From JAIVJG01 sp964236735 (GTDB lineage Bacteria; Acidobacteriota; Blastocatellia; Pyrinomonadales; Pyrinomonadaceae), in assembly GCA_964236735.1 (NCBI GenBank), contig CAXSFM010000032.1, positions 1 through 28,144 of the forward strand: a DNA stretch of 28,144 nt, in the 5' to 3' direction. The translations under genes and the position numbers were made by a program. Positions 17,248 through 24,885 of this stretch are shown in pieces (position 1 is the stretch's first letter; each line of letters begins with the position of its first letter). The notes below the pieces were generated by a model. It made no database searches, was not told where the DNA came from, and saw only the letters and a program-made list of their open reading frames with translations.

Positions 17248-18735
17248 TCAACACTCTGCTTGCACACGGCGTCGCTTGCGGAGATGTCGCACGGACAACG
17301 CGATGACGGCTTCGCCACCCTTCGCGCCAAGGACGATTAACAACACCCAAAAAGTGTAGCGAAACCTGTAGAGCGCGCCGACGTTGGGAACCACCAGTCC
17401 GAGCAACATCACTCCAAACGCGCTGACAGAAAACAACAGTAAGGCGGCGAGCCGTCGCGGCGGGCGAAACACGGCCACCAGCGCCAGTAACTCGAACACG
17501 TACATGACGAGAGTCTCCGCGCCGGAAAGCAACTTCCCGGCGCTCCCTACGCGACTGCCGGCGGAGGCCCACATCTCTGGAAATGGAGCGCAGCACCCGA
17601 TCTCAAAAGCGCGCGGAATGTAGAGAAGCAGTCCTTCGATGTCTCTGAACCTGATGTCCGGGTCAATGTTCGAGCCGGCCTTTGAATAGACAGCGGTGAA
17701 CCTGTAACGAACGCTTCCGACTCTCAACGCCATTCTGTTTGCCGCGAGATGGAAACGTCCTATGTAGGTCAGCGACACGTCCTCTAAATGGAGACGAGGC
17801 AGGTAGGAGGTGACCGTGGGCACTTTCATGCCTGTGCCCTCGACGGCTTTGGGCTGACCGCTCTGGTCGGAAGGGTAGTGTTTGAACTTCTGTCCGCCGT
17901 GCATCGTGTGCGAGAGCAACAACAGCAGCGCGCCCACCGATAGAATCAGGATAGAGGCGACCATGTTCCAGTACAGTGGTCGCCTTTCAACTATTTGACG
18001 GACGATGAGCAGAACGAGTCCCAGGAGCACGAGGGCGAAGATGACGATGGCAAAACTAGATCGGATGAGCAGGAGCAGTGAGATGACGATTGTCGTGAAT
18101 GCACCCGTGGCGACGGCCACGCGCGCGCCGTATTCCCTCGTCACCCAAGTGGTCACGCACAGCACGAGCGTGAGCGCGCCCGCGATGAAGAGAGGATCTT
18201 TCAGGAGTTGCAGTGTGTGTAGGAGGAGGGTCGGCCACAGTGCGACGACAACTGCGGCGATCAGTCCCGCTCGTTCGCCGCCGACCTCGCGCCCCAAGGC
18301 GAGTGTAAATCCAACAATAGCGACGTAACAGAGGAGGTTGAACGGCTCCGCGCTCAAAGGGCTATCTCCGAAGAGCGGCCCGAAGAGCGCGAACTCGATT
18401 GAGAGTACCTTAACATGCACGGGCGCGCTCGCTGTCGCCCATGCTTGAACGCCGTCCTGCCTAAAAACCTCCAACAGATGCCCGGCTCCGCTCTGATATT
18501 CGTAGCTATCGAAGGCGAAGGAACCCATGATCCCGTCGCCGTCAATTAAGCCCGGCGCAACCTGCGCTCGTCCCGTCCAGAACAGCCCGACCGCCAGCGC
18601 GACGTGCAGGAGCGTCGCGGCTATCAGCAGTCGTCGGCTCCTCGAAATGAAAACGGAAAATCGTCGCCCGAAGAATCTCAGGCTCTCGGTGATGTCCCTG
18701 ATAATCGGTCTGTTCTGCACCCTTCTGCTCTTCAA
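17248..18735 (-). CDS. polytopic membrane protein, GT-C glycosyltransferase-like
   Basis: 495 aa with about ten to twelve hydrophobic segments. The first membrane helix (about 36-53) is followed by a large polar loop with DGDGIMGSFAFDSYEYQSGAG, the acidic loop position expected in GT-C (GT39/ArnT-like) enzymes. HTLQLLKDPLFIAG resembles the L-K-D-P segment of that group. The end has VPNVGALYRFRYTFW before a basic tail. GT-C enzymes transfer sugars from polyprenyl-phosphate donors on the outer face. An O-antigen polymerase or ligase is an alternative. The start is uncertain: TTG 18735, or GTG 18720. It is flanked on the same strand by the acyltransferase (75 bp upstream) and the lipoprotein-like gene. 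Confidence 0.65.
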   Translation of the reverse strand: MKSRRVQNRPIIRDITESLRFFGRRFSVFISRSRRLLIAATLLHVALAVGLFWTGRAQVAPGLIDGDGIMGSFAFDSYEYQSGAGHLLEVFRQDGVQAWATASAPVHVKVLSIEFALFGPLFGDSPLSAEPFNLLCYVAIVGFTLALGREVGGERAGLIAAVVVALWPTLLLHTLQLLKDPLFIAGALTLVLCVTTWVTREYGARVAVATGAFTTIVISLLLLIRSSFAIVIFALVLLGLVLLIVRQIVERRPLYWNMVASILILSVGALLLLLSHTMHGGQKFKHYPSDQSGQPKAVEGTGMKVPTVTSYLPRLHLEDVSLTYIGRFHLAANRMALRVGSVRYRFTAVYSKAGSNIDPDIRFRDIEGLLLYIPRAFEIGCCAPFPEMWASAGSRVGSAGKLLSGAETLVMYVFELLALVAVFRPPRRLAALLLFSVSAFGVMLLGLVVPNVGALYRFRYTFWVLLIVLGAKGGEAVIALSVRHLRKRRRVQAEC

Positions 18736-18810
18736 ACTCTTCCAAAGAAAGCGATGGCACTGAAACTCTTTTTGCGATCCGCGAGTTGGTAGTAACCGCG
18801 TCGTGCGCCC

Positions 18811-19587
18811 TTAATCGTGACGGGCAGAGTGAGACTCAGTGCCTGCACGAACGAACTCTATGAAGTCTTTAATGATAGTGTCGGTTGACGCGCTGGACGG
18901 AGCGGCGAACGTGCCTACCAATCCACGTCCTTCCAAGTGTACCTCTGTGAAGATCACCTCTGCCCCGCAGCGCGCGGCCACCTGCATCAGCGCAGGGGCG
19001 ACGATAACACGTCCCTTGACCGTGGCAAACTCGACCGTTCTATCGCCGTGATGCTCTGCCCTATCCGGCATCGCGCACACCAACTCTCCGCGGCGCAACC
19101 TGCTCCGGGTCTTGACGAGAAAAGTGGGCGACGGCTGTACAGTCCGCGCCGTCACCGTGGTTCCGCCGACGCGCATCCGCGGGTCAGGGCTGATCACTAT
19201 GGGGTCGAGACCGCAGTCGTAAAAGTGACGGATCATCAGCAAGGTGAGCGCCGCATGTGGCCCGACCACTAAGACACCTTTGCCCGCCGCGTATGCCCGT
19301 TCAAACTTCTCATACCCTTTAACAGTGACGACCGGGTCGAACCGTGTCCCGTTCCTTGTCAGGGCATTCAGGATGAAATGAAGCGCGATCTCGTGGGGAC
19401 TATCAAACCTGATCAACTCTTGTTCGCGGTAGGCGTCCGTCATACGCAACAACGGCACTGCGGTGTGTGCGACGAGCACGGCAGCGCCAAAGCGGCAGCA
19501 GCGCGGCACAAGCCGCATCACCATTGCGAAACAGATTTCCGCGATGTAAAAGAAATCCTTTCGGTGATTTGGCCGGGAATGTTGCAA
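18811..19587 (-). CDS. lysophospholipid/Kdo2-lipid A acyltransferase-like (LPLAT/HtrB family), 5' end cut by an IS terminus
   Basis: 258 codons are open. The core matches the LpxL/HtrB branch of LPLAT enzymes. GKGVLVVGPHAALTLLMI carries the catalytic-histidine segment (the usual H-x4-(D/E) acid is not obvious), followed by RSRLRRGELVCAMPDR and GRVIVAPALMQVAARCGAEVIFTEV. It should acylate a lipid or glycolipid at the inner membrane. It is the first gene of the operon that continues with GT-C, GT4 and flippase genes. The only upstream start, TTG 19587, lies inside an IS6-type terminal repeat (19575-19587) and has no ribosome site. The native start and promoter are therefore probably lost. An internal ATG at 19524 is the first possible start outside the IS sequence, but it too lacks a clear ribosome site. 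Confidence 0.65.
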   Translation of the reverse strand: MQHSRPNHRKDFFYIAEICFAMVMRLVPRCCRFGAAVLVAHTAVPLLRMTDAYREQELIRFDSPHEIALHFILNALTRNGTRFDPVVTVKGYEKFERAYAAGKGVLVVGPHAALTLLMIRHFYDCGLDPIVISPDPRMRVGGTTVTARTVQPSPTFLVKTRSRLRRGELVCAMPDRAEHHGDRTVEFATVKGRVIVAPALMQVAARCGAEVIFTEVHLEGRGLVGTFAAPSSASTDTIIKDFIEFVRAGTESHSARHD

Positions 19588-19638
19588 AGATTAATTCGAG
19601 GTGCGGAAGTTCTCAAGCATTTTTCACTCAGATAGTTA
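19575..19638 (-). mobile_element. remnant of an IS6-family terminus
   Basis: A diverged copy of the left end of the intact IS6 element 112 bp away. The inverted-repeat core GGGAATGTTGCAA matches GGTAGTGTTGCAA at 11 of 13. Similarity then continues through ATTAATTCGA and GGAAGTTCT to the last codons and the TGA of the transposase. The rest of that element is missing. It abuts the acyltransferase gene. Confidence 0.65.
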
Positions 19639-19686
19639 CGTTACCGAACTCGCTCCTCTAACTCAAATACTTACCCGCCGGACGAG

Positions 19687-20531
19687 GGTAGTGTTGCAAG
19701 AATTAATTCGACGCGCGAAAGTTCTTCGACTGCATTTCGCTCAGGCAGCTATCTGAAACAGCGAAGCCACAAACTTCGCCTGCCCCTCAGCATCATTTCC
19801 ACTTAATCTTTTGACCTGCCCTTTCCGTATCATGTTCACAGCTTCAATGCCTTCGAGTGTCCGCTCCGCCGTGTGAAAACACTTGAAGCATTGTGATGCT
19901 CTCACCTTCTTTTTGATGAAACGATGATCCTGCTCGATCACATTGTTCAAGTATTTCACGCGTCGCAGCTTGCAGTCCGGTGGCACAATTCGCTCGGCTT
20001 GTGAAGTAGCGAATGCTTTAGGATAAGCCGCGTTCTGATCAACCGAGATGGAGAACGGAAGCCTTCGATGCTCTGCCCTCATCATCTTCTTGAAGAAGCG
20101 TTTCGCCGCGGAAACATCGCGTTTCGCGCTGAGCATAAACTCGATGGTCTGCCCTTCCTTGTCTACGGCGCGGTAGAGATACTTACATGTCTTCCCGACC
20201 TTGATATAGGTCTCGTCAACTCGGAAGGAAGAGCCGCTCATCTTCAAATGAGGTCGGACGCGCTTATTGATCTCCGTCGCATAACGCTGGACCCAACGAA
20301 AGACGGTTGAATGATCCACATCAAGACCTCGCTCACGCATCATCTCTTCGACATCGCGATAAGATAGCTGGTAGCGACAGTACCAACGAACACACAAAAG
20401 GATGAGCGACGGCTCGAAGTGTCGCCATTTGAAAGGCGATGATTTATGATTCATGAATAGACCTGACGACTCAATTTCGAACGAGCGTGAGGGAGGTATC
20501 ATAACCGAAAGGCTATTTTTGCAACACAGCC
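19687..20531 (-). mobile_element. IS6-family insertion sequence, complete
   Basis: 845 bp. Terminal inverted repeats GGTAGTGTTGCAA (19687-19699) and GGCTGTGTTGCAA (complement of 20519-20531) match at 11 of 13 and carry the TGTTGCAA core typical of IS6/IS26 relatives. One transposase gene fills it. No 8-bp target duplication is visible (flanks GGACGAG and CGTGCAG differ). This fits an adjacent deletion or recombination after insertion. It interrupts an IS3-family element at its right side. Confidence 0.85.
19741..20454 (-). CDS. IS6-family DDE transposase
   Basis: 237 aa from ATG 20454 (MNHKSSPFKWRHFEPSLILL), the standard family start and length. The DDE triad is intact: D80 in RVDETYIKVG, D139 in SVDQNAAYPKA and E174 in NVIEQDHRFIKK. 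The N-terminal helix-turn-helix is SYRDVEEMMRERGLDVDHST. IS6 transposases act by replicative or copy-in transposition and form cointegrates, often deleting neighbouring DNA. No frameshift or stop is seen, so it may be active. Confidence 0.95.
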   Translation of the reverse strand: MNHKSSPFKWRHFEPSLILLCVRWYCRYQLSYRDVEEMMRERGLDVDHSTVFRWVQRYATEINKRVRPHLKMSGSSFRVDETYIKVGKTCKYLYRAVDKEGQTIEFMLSAKRDVSAAKRFFKKMMRAEHRRLPFSISVDQNAAYPKAFATSQAERIVPPDCKLRRVKYLNNVIEQDHRFIKKKVRASQCFKCFHTAERTLEGIEAVNMIRKGQVKRLSGNDAEGQAKFVASLFQIAA

Positions 20532-20578
20532 GTGCAGAGGAACTCAGCCACCGCCCGCTTCTGCTCCGGCTTCAGAAC
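20532..20578 (-). pseudogene. IS3-family orfB (DDE transposase), truncated after about 16 codons
   Basis: In the -1 frame relative to orfA the sequence reads VLKPEQKRAVAEFLCT, the expected beginning of an IS3 OrfB. It then runs into the IS6 terminal repeat and stops at 20513-20515. All catalytic residues are missing. Confidence 0.7.
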
Positions 20579-20835
20579 TTTTTTCGCAACACCTCTTGCA
20601 GCATGTGCTTGTCGAGTGTGAGATCAGCAACCAGTGACTTGAGCTTCTTGTTCTCGTCTTCGAGCTGCCGTAGGCGGGCCAACTCGGCCACGCCCATCCC
20701 GGCAAACTTTTTCTTCCAACGATAGAAGGTCTGCTCCGTGATGCCGGTCTTACGACAGACTTCGGCGACCGAAGTGCCGCCATCAACTTGCCGCAAGGTA
20801 TAGATGATCTGCTCATTCGTGAAGTTCTTTTTCAT
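20572..20835 (-). CDS. IS3-family transposase OrfA
   Basis: 87 aa from ATG 20835 with a GGAGG site 5-8 nt upstream. It is a helix-turn-helix protein (QIIYTLRQVDGGTSVAEVCR, then GITEQTFYRWKKKF) with a C-terminal leucine-zipper-like coil (RLRQLEDENKKLKSLVADLT), as usual for IS3 OrfA. Its last codons contain A-AAA-AAG (20584 to 20578) in the correct phase. This is the classic -1 slippery heptamer that makes the OrfAB fusion transposase. Because orfB is truncated, the element cannot move on its own. Confidence 0.9.
   Translation of the reverse strand: MKKNFTNEQIIYTLRQVDGGTSVAEVCRKTGITEQTFYRWKKKFAGMGVAELARLRQLEDENKKLKSLVADLTLDKHMLQEVLRKKF
20578..20584 (-). promoter_or_regulatory. -1 ribosomal frameshift heptamer of the IS3 element
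   Basis: AAAAAAG read as (CG)A AAA AAG in orfA. The -1 frame continues as VLKPEQ of OrfB. Confidence 0.7.
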
Positions 20836-21060
20836 GCTTCCTCCTTCGGTTAAAGAGCCGTTCGGGAAGCAGAAATCCTAACATTCTTTGTGTCCAGTTT
20901 TTTGGGGATGTGTCAACTTACAAGTTGAATTCAAGAAACGATGTTAGTGATACTCACATATAAATATGCTTCAAGAATTTCCACAAAGGCCGACCTCAGT
21001 TCACTCCCTACTTTAAGAGAGACCAGCAAATGCCTACGTCACAGGCTATGTTCTCAACCC

Positions 21061-22095
21061 TCAAATAATGCCCGTCCCCTTCCGCCGTCGCGCAATGGCC
21101 GCGCTGTGCAGGTCGCGCTTAACACTGATGCGCTGCACGTAGATGGTCGTCGTGCTCAGATTGGCATGATCGAGCGCATCCTGCGTCGCCGTCATCGAGC
21201 CGGTTTCCTCAGACACGATGCGCCCATACGTGTGCCTCGTCTGATGCAGGTGGACATGTTCGATGCCGGCTTCCTTAGCGTAGAGTTTGAGATTACGCAC
21301 GAAGGCGTGCGACGTGAGCGGCTCTCCCGCCAGCTTCGGATGATCGTGGCGGGTCCACACCGGCGCATCTGTTTTTAAGACATGTAATCGTTGCGCTACC
21401 GTCAGGTAGTCAATCAACGCTTCCTTCGTCTCCGTGTCGCGCACTTCCCTCGCCCGGTAGCGTCCACCTTTGACTCGCCCGCCGATAATTAAACCCTCTT
21501 CCGTAAGTTGAATGTCACGACCACGAAAACCGATGACTTCCTCCCGGCGCAGTCCCGTACTCGTGTACATCAACAGCAACGCCAGATCACGTTTGGCGAC
21601 AAGGCTTCCGGTTGAGGCATGCGCCCTGATGATTGAAGTGATGCGGTGCAACTCCTCATCCGTCCAGGATTTCGTGCTTTCAGTCTGATAGGGTTTTGGG
21701 GCGCGGGGGCGTGCCAGTAATGCCGGGTTCGTGCGAACGCCCAGTTCACGTTGCGCCCATATGTAGAAGGAGGAGATGAAGGAGACGCGCGCATAAATAG
21801 TCGCGGACGCCAGATGGTTGCCGTTTATCTTCTTTATCTGTTCGCACCATTGCCGGACATCCGCGGGCGTCACCTCGCCGGGCACTTTCCCGACTTCTTC
21901 GAAGAAGCTTGCTACTACTCTGCGCTTCTTGGTGATCAACTCTTCGCGCCGGCGTGTCGTCGCGCTCGTCGAGGCACTTGCCCATAACTCAATCGCCGTG
22001 CGAAGCGCTACATCACGAGGATCGGAGATGGTGAGGTCCGTTTGCGGAAGCGGCCCGGAATGGTCGTGTTTGATCTTCGGTGTGGCAATGCTCAT
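21061..22095 (-). CDS. tyrosine-family site-specific recombinase/integrase
   Basis: 344 aa from ATG 22095, which has GGGAG 6 nt upstream. GTG 22113 overlaps the stop of the preceding gene as GTGA and is an alternative coupled start. The N-terminal SAM-like core-binding domain (about 35-130) is followed by the catalytic domain. All six active-site residues are visible (numbered from GTG 22113): R189 in TSTGLRREEV, K215 in VKGGRYR, H290 and R293 in HLHQTRH, H316 in LDHANLS and the nucleophile Y325 in TTTIYVQ. It should integrate or excise an element, or resolve dimers. It is the third gene of a minus-strand operon with a DUF5678 protein and a retropepsin-like protease, an unusual setting. No attachment site is obvious in 20916-21060. 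Confidence 0.92.
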   Translation of the reverse strand: MSIATPKIKHDHSGPLPQTDLTISDPRDVALRTAIELWASASTSATTRRREELITKKRRVVASFFEEVGKVPGEVTPADVRQWCEQIKKINGNHLASATIYARVSFISSFYIWAQRELGVRTNPALLARPRAPKPYQTESTKSWTDEELHRITSIIRAHASTGSLVAKRDLALLLMYTSTGLRREEVIGFRGRDIQLTEEGLIIGGRVKGGRYRAREVRDTETKEALIDYLTVAQRLHVLKTDAPVWTRHDHPKLAGEPLTSHAFVRNLKLYAKEAGIEHVHLHQTRHTYGRIVSEETGSMTATQDALDHANLSTTTIYVQRISVKRDLHSAAIARRRKGTGII

Positions 22096-22109
22096 CCGTA
22101 GCTCCCTTG

Positions 22110-22517
22110 TCACCCGTCGTAATAATTCAAATAAAGTTTACCTTCGTAGTCCACGACGCCGATCCGCATTCGATCCAGGAACCCGTATCTTCCGAGGACG
22201 TTTCGCGTGAAGGCTTCATCCGCCGCAAAGCACACGCTGGCGTCGAACTCAAAGCCTTCCACTTGTAAGGTGACATCGTGCCTGAAAGTCATCAGAGTGC
22301 CGGTCGCAGTTCTGATGAGTTGACGCCCGCCACTTTCGACATCGAGACCCAACTCTTCACCGATACGGCGCTTGAAGATGCAATAGGTCGCGCCCGTATC
22401 AATCTTCGTTTCGCACGCGACAAAGAGCTCGCCGAGATTCAGGCGCGCCGTGACTGTAATACTAGATTGTCCGGGGTCGTACTCGGCGAGGCGCGCGAAG
22501 GTGAGTTGGTGGCTCAC
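22110..22517 (-). CDS. retropepsin-like aspartic protease
   Basis: 135 aa from GTG 22517, which overlaps the preceding stop codon by one base (TAGTG). The catalytic motif is D40-T-G-A in ACETKIDTGATYCIF. The retropepsin-type second half shows RNVLGRYGFLDRMRIGVVD. The length fits a single-domain protein that must dimerise to form an active site, as retroviral proteases do. Small bacterial proteins of this clan AA type often sit directly after a DUF5678 gene, as here. The substrate is unknown. No signal peptide, so it acts in the cytoplasm. Its stop overlaps the possible GTG start of the integrase, implying translational coupling of all three genes. Confidence 0.8.
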   Translation of the reverse strand: MSHQLTFARLAEYDPGQSSITVTARLNLGELFVACETKIDTGATYCIFKRRIGEELGLDVESGGRQLIRTATGTLMTFRHDVTLQVEGFEFDASVCFAADEAFTRNVLGRYGFLDRMRIGVVDYEGKLYLNYYDG

Positions 22518-22891
22518 TACCAGCCTCCGAAGCCGACGCTGCCCGGCACCGGCACGTAGTCGATGTAAGCACGTTGAACTCCCGCTGCTTGCGCCGCTTG
22601 CGCCGCTTGCGGGTAGGTTGCGCCGACGCCGAGCAATTGGTCGCCATCGAGCGCGACGTATTTTCCGGCGTATTCGGCCTCATGCAGTTTGAGCCATTCG
22701 ACACGCTGGCGGCGCTTCGTCTCCAGCATGTCGCCATTGGTGGCCGGGGCAGGCAGTGTTGCGGCTGATGAAGGCACTGCTTCCCGTCTTTCTTGCTCTT
22801 CGCGCTCTAATGCTTCGCGGAGCTGCGTGCGCTCTTCCGGAGGCAGCTGCCGCGCAGCTTCGATCATCCGTTCTATATTCTGTGACGCCAT
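22517..22891 (-). CDS. DUF5678 domain protein
   Basis: 124 aa from ATG 22891, preceded by AGGAC about 11 nt upstream. The frame is open further (to 22945), but that part runs almost to the IS66 boundary. The N-terminal 40 residues form a charged helix (RQLPPEERTQLREALEREEQ). The C-terminal half is the DUF5678 domain: WLKLHEAEYAGKYVALDGDQ, then GVGATYPQA...AGVQRAYIDYVPVP. Its biochemical role is unknown. Because such proteins are so often coupled to retropepsin-like proteases, it may be the substrate, inhibitor or recruiter of the protease. An IS66 element lies 63 bp upstream and may have replaced the native promoter. Confidence 0.7.
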   Translation of the reverse strand: MASQNIERMIEAARQLPPEERTQLREALEREEQERREAVPSSAATLPAPATNGDMLETKRRQRVEWLKLHEAEYAGKYVALDGDQLLGVGATYPQAAQAAQAAGVQRAYIDYVPVPGSVGFGGW

Positions 22892-22946
22892 CGCTTTTGT
22901 TGTCCTGTTTAGAGAATCCTTCCGGTTGATTTTCGAGTATATCATA

Positions 22947-22954
22947 TTTCATAA
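22947..22954. repeat. target-site duplication, left copy
   Basis: TTTCATAA next to the left end of the IS66 element. It matches CTTCATAA at 24742-24749 in 7 of 8 positions, fitting the 8-bp duplication of IS66-family elements. Confidence 0.65.
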
Positions 22955-24741
22955 GTAACTATTCAGGTTCGTAAGCCCTTGAGGGCAAGCGGCTTACCAG
23001 CGAAGGCGCGCTCCAGCGCGGTGAGCGGTGAGTGTCCCTGCTTGCGTGCTGAAGAGAGGTAGGAACGAATCCGGCAAAATGCTTCGGCACCAGTGGGCGT
23101 GCGGAAACAGCCACCAATCTTCTGCTGGAGTTTAACCATCCGAATGTCGCGCTCCGACCCGTTGTTGTCGAAGGGCACGCGGAAGCCCGTCATGAAACGC
23201 AAGACCTGATCGCGCTTCGTGTCCAGGCGATAGATGAGTGGCGAGGCCGGGTCGCGCCGCTTAGCCTTGACCACCTGGTACCGCTTTGATAACGGATCAG
23301 GCTTCTTCGCTTTCGCCGGTGGGTTCAGTCGCGCCGCGCGCTTCACCAGTCGGTCGTAGCGAGTCGTGAACAGCGCAAGCTGCTCGTCGCTCAACTTCAC
23401 CTCGTCTTGTCCCTTCGCCCGCTCGACCGCCGCCTTGATGTCGAGCAGCAGCTTCGCGAGCGGGCGCGTCCATTGCTGTTGCTCAGCTGCCACTTCTTCA
23501 ACATAGACGAGTTCACGCAGCAAGTGGACATTACAGAGCGCGTGCGTCGCCTGCCGGTATTCATCGTAACTGAACCATCCGTCTCTGACGCAGACACCCT
23601 TGAACTGCGGGAGGATGCCGATGGCGTCCATCGCCATCTTCCCACGCCGCGTGTCGTAGCCGTAATGCGTGAGATCATCAGTGCGCGCGACATGGATCCA
23701 ATGGCTCTGGCCCGCCACCCGCATCCCCGTCTCATCTGCGCCCATCACTGCCGCCGCTTTGATGCCAGCCTTGATCTGCTCCTCGACTCTCACTAACTTT
23801 GCCGCCGCACGATGCCGTGTCGTCTCGACGGTCCCTGGTGAGATCGAGCAACTGAACAAGTCACGCATCGCCTCCGCGGTTCGTGCGAAGGGCAGCAACT
23901 GATACTTGTGCAGGTAGGTGGCGATGGCGCGCACACGCTGTCCGTATTGCACGGGAGCATTGACGCCGCTCGGGAACCCAGCTTTCGTCCGCACGCCGCA
24001 ACTGTCGCATCGCTTCGTCTGCGCCCAGTGTTCTGTGACTTCTAACGCCGTTGGTGGAAGGTCAAAGACCTGGCGGCGACTGTAGCCGACTACCGAGCAC
24101 TCCGCCAACAACGCTTTACATCCCCGACACCGTTGCGGCGCATGCACACGCAAGCGATCAGGAAATTCCACTTGCTGGAGCGTCGCGCCCCGGTGCCCCA
24201 CTTGCCCGCCGACATGCTTTCCAGACTTGCGGCGCAAGGAGCGCGTCCGACGAATGGCGTTCGCCGCTTTCGCGCCCGGCAAATCAAGCGATGGCGGGAG
24301 GCCCGAGTTGTGCGAATCGCGATTTACTTCCGTCGTCGCCTCGGCATTCGGCGCGAGCCGCACCCGCTCAAGTTCAGTCTGCAACTCATTGATGCGACGC
24401 GTCAGCGCATACACTTCACACTCTTTACGCACTAACTTCGCTTCGACCCGTTTGAGTCGTGCCGCCAATCTATCGTTGCGCTCGTGTTGAGCGTCAATGA
24501 TCCGCTGCTGATCTTTACCCAGAATCTGCTCAAAGTCGGCGAGTTGGTCAATGAGGTTCTCAATCAGCCGGATCGTCGGCTGCACCCCCTCGTGGTACAA
24601 CTCATAAAGCTGTTGACGTGTCAGACTGAGCGTCAGCATCGAATGTCTCCCGGAAGGATCTTCTACCCGCCAAACGTGCCGTTCTCTTGCCGTAAAACTA
24701 ACCTTTGTTTATCGGTTTTGGCTGAGTACCTGAATAAATAC
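22955..24741 (-). mobile_element. IS66-family insertion sequence (single-transposase type)
   Basis: 1787 bp. Terminal repeats GTAACTATTCAGGT (22955-22968) and GTATTTATTCAGGT (complement of 24728-24741) match at 12 of 14. Flanking duplications TTTCATAA/CTTCATAA differ at one base. It carries only the large transposase gene and no tnpA/tnpB, as in the ISBst12-like subgroup. It was inserted 63 bp upstream of the DUF5678 gene. Confidence 0.85.
22963..24639 (-). CDS. IS66-family transposase (TnpC type)
   Basis: 558 aa from ATG 24639, with GGGAG 8 nt upstream. Domains in order: an N-terminal coiled coil (about 25-95), the conserved DSHNSGLPPSLDL (108-120), a zinc-binding pair C171-x2-C174 and C211-x2-C214, and a DDE catalytic core with D302 (MGADETGM), D353 (VRDGWFSYDEY) and E496 (DNNGSERDIRMVKLQ). 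The C-terminus is short and ends inside the terminal repeat, with the stop codon at 22963-22965. No frameshift is seen, so it appears intact. Confidence 0.95.
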   Translation of the reverse strand: MLTLSLTRQQLYELYHEGVQPTIRLIENLIDQLADFEQILGKDQQRIIDAQHERNDRLAARLKRVEAKLVRKECEVYALTRRINELQTELERVRLAPNAEATTEVNRDSHNSGLPPSLDLPGAKAANAIRRTRSLRRKSGKHVGGQVGHRGATLQQVEFPDRLRVHAPQRCRGCKALLAECSVVGYSRRQVFDLPPTALEVTEHWAQTKRCDSCGVRTKAGFPSGVNAPVQYGQRVRAIATYLHKYQLLPFARTAEAMRDLFSCSISPGTVETTRHRAAAKLVRVEEQIKAGIKAAAVMGADETGMRVAGQSHWIHVARTDDLTHYGYDTRRGKMAMDAIGILPQFKGVCVRDGWFSYDEYRQATHALCNVHLLRELVYVEEVAAEQQQWTRPLAKLLLDIKAAVERAKGQDEVKLSDEQLALFTTRYDRLVKRAARLNPPAKAKKPDPLSKRYQVVKAKRRDPASPLIYRLDTKRDQVLRFMTGFRVPFDNNGSERDIRMVKLQQKIGGCFRTPTGAEAFCRIRSYLSSARKQGHSPLTALERAFAGKPLALKGLRT

Positions 24742-24749
24742 CTTCATAA
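24742..24749. repeat. target-site duplication, right copy
   Basis: CTTCATAA, partner of TTTCATAA at 22947-22954. Confidence 0.6.
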
Positions 24750-24753
24750 TAGT

Positions 24754-24782
24754 GCTTACAGAAATGGTCTATTCCTGTAAGC
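24754..24782. repeat. short inverted repeat upstream of the ParB-like gene
   Basis: GCTTACAG and CTGTAAGC pair perfectly (8 bp) with a 13-base loop. It lies in the AT-rich stretch between the IS66 element and the ParB-like gene and could be an operator. TAGAAT near 24831 is a possible -10 box, without a good -35. Confidence 0.35.
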
Positions 24783-24885
24783 CATATTTCTCCAAAGCAA
24801 TATTATTACCTTTCAGATTGGTATTATTAGTGTAGAATCCACGAGTTGTGAAACATTCTTCGAACGGAGGTGTTTAGCCAAACTC

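Larger units (their letters stand above)
20532..20915 (-). mobile_element. IS3-family element, truncated
   Basis: The upstream end of an IS3-family element. The terminus at about 20891-20915 reads TGACACATCCCCAAAAAACT on the minus strand, a typical IS3 terminal repeat, and is followed by orfA and the first codons of orfB. The IS6 element cuts it at 20531, and the rest of orfB and the other end are absent from the window. Confidence 0.8.

Noticed and set aside
19679..20539. 8-bp target duplication of the IS6 element
   Set aside because: The bases flanking both ends do not match.
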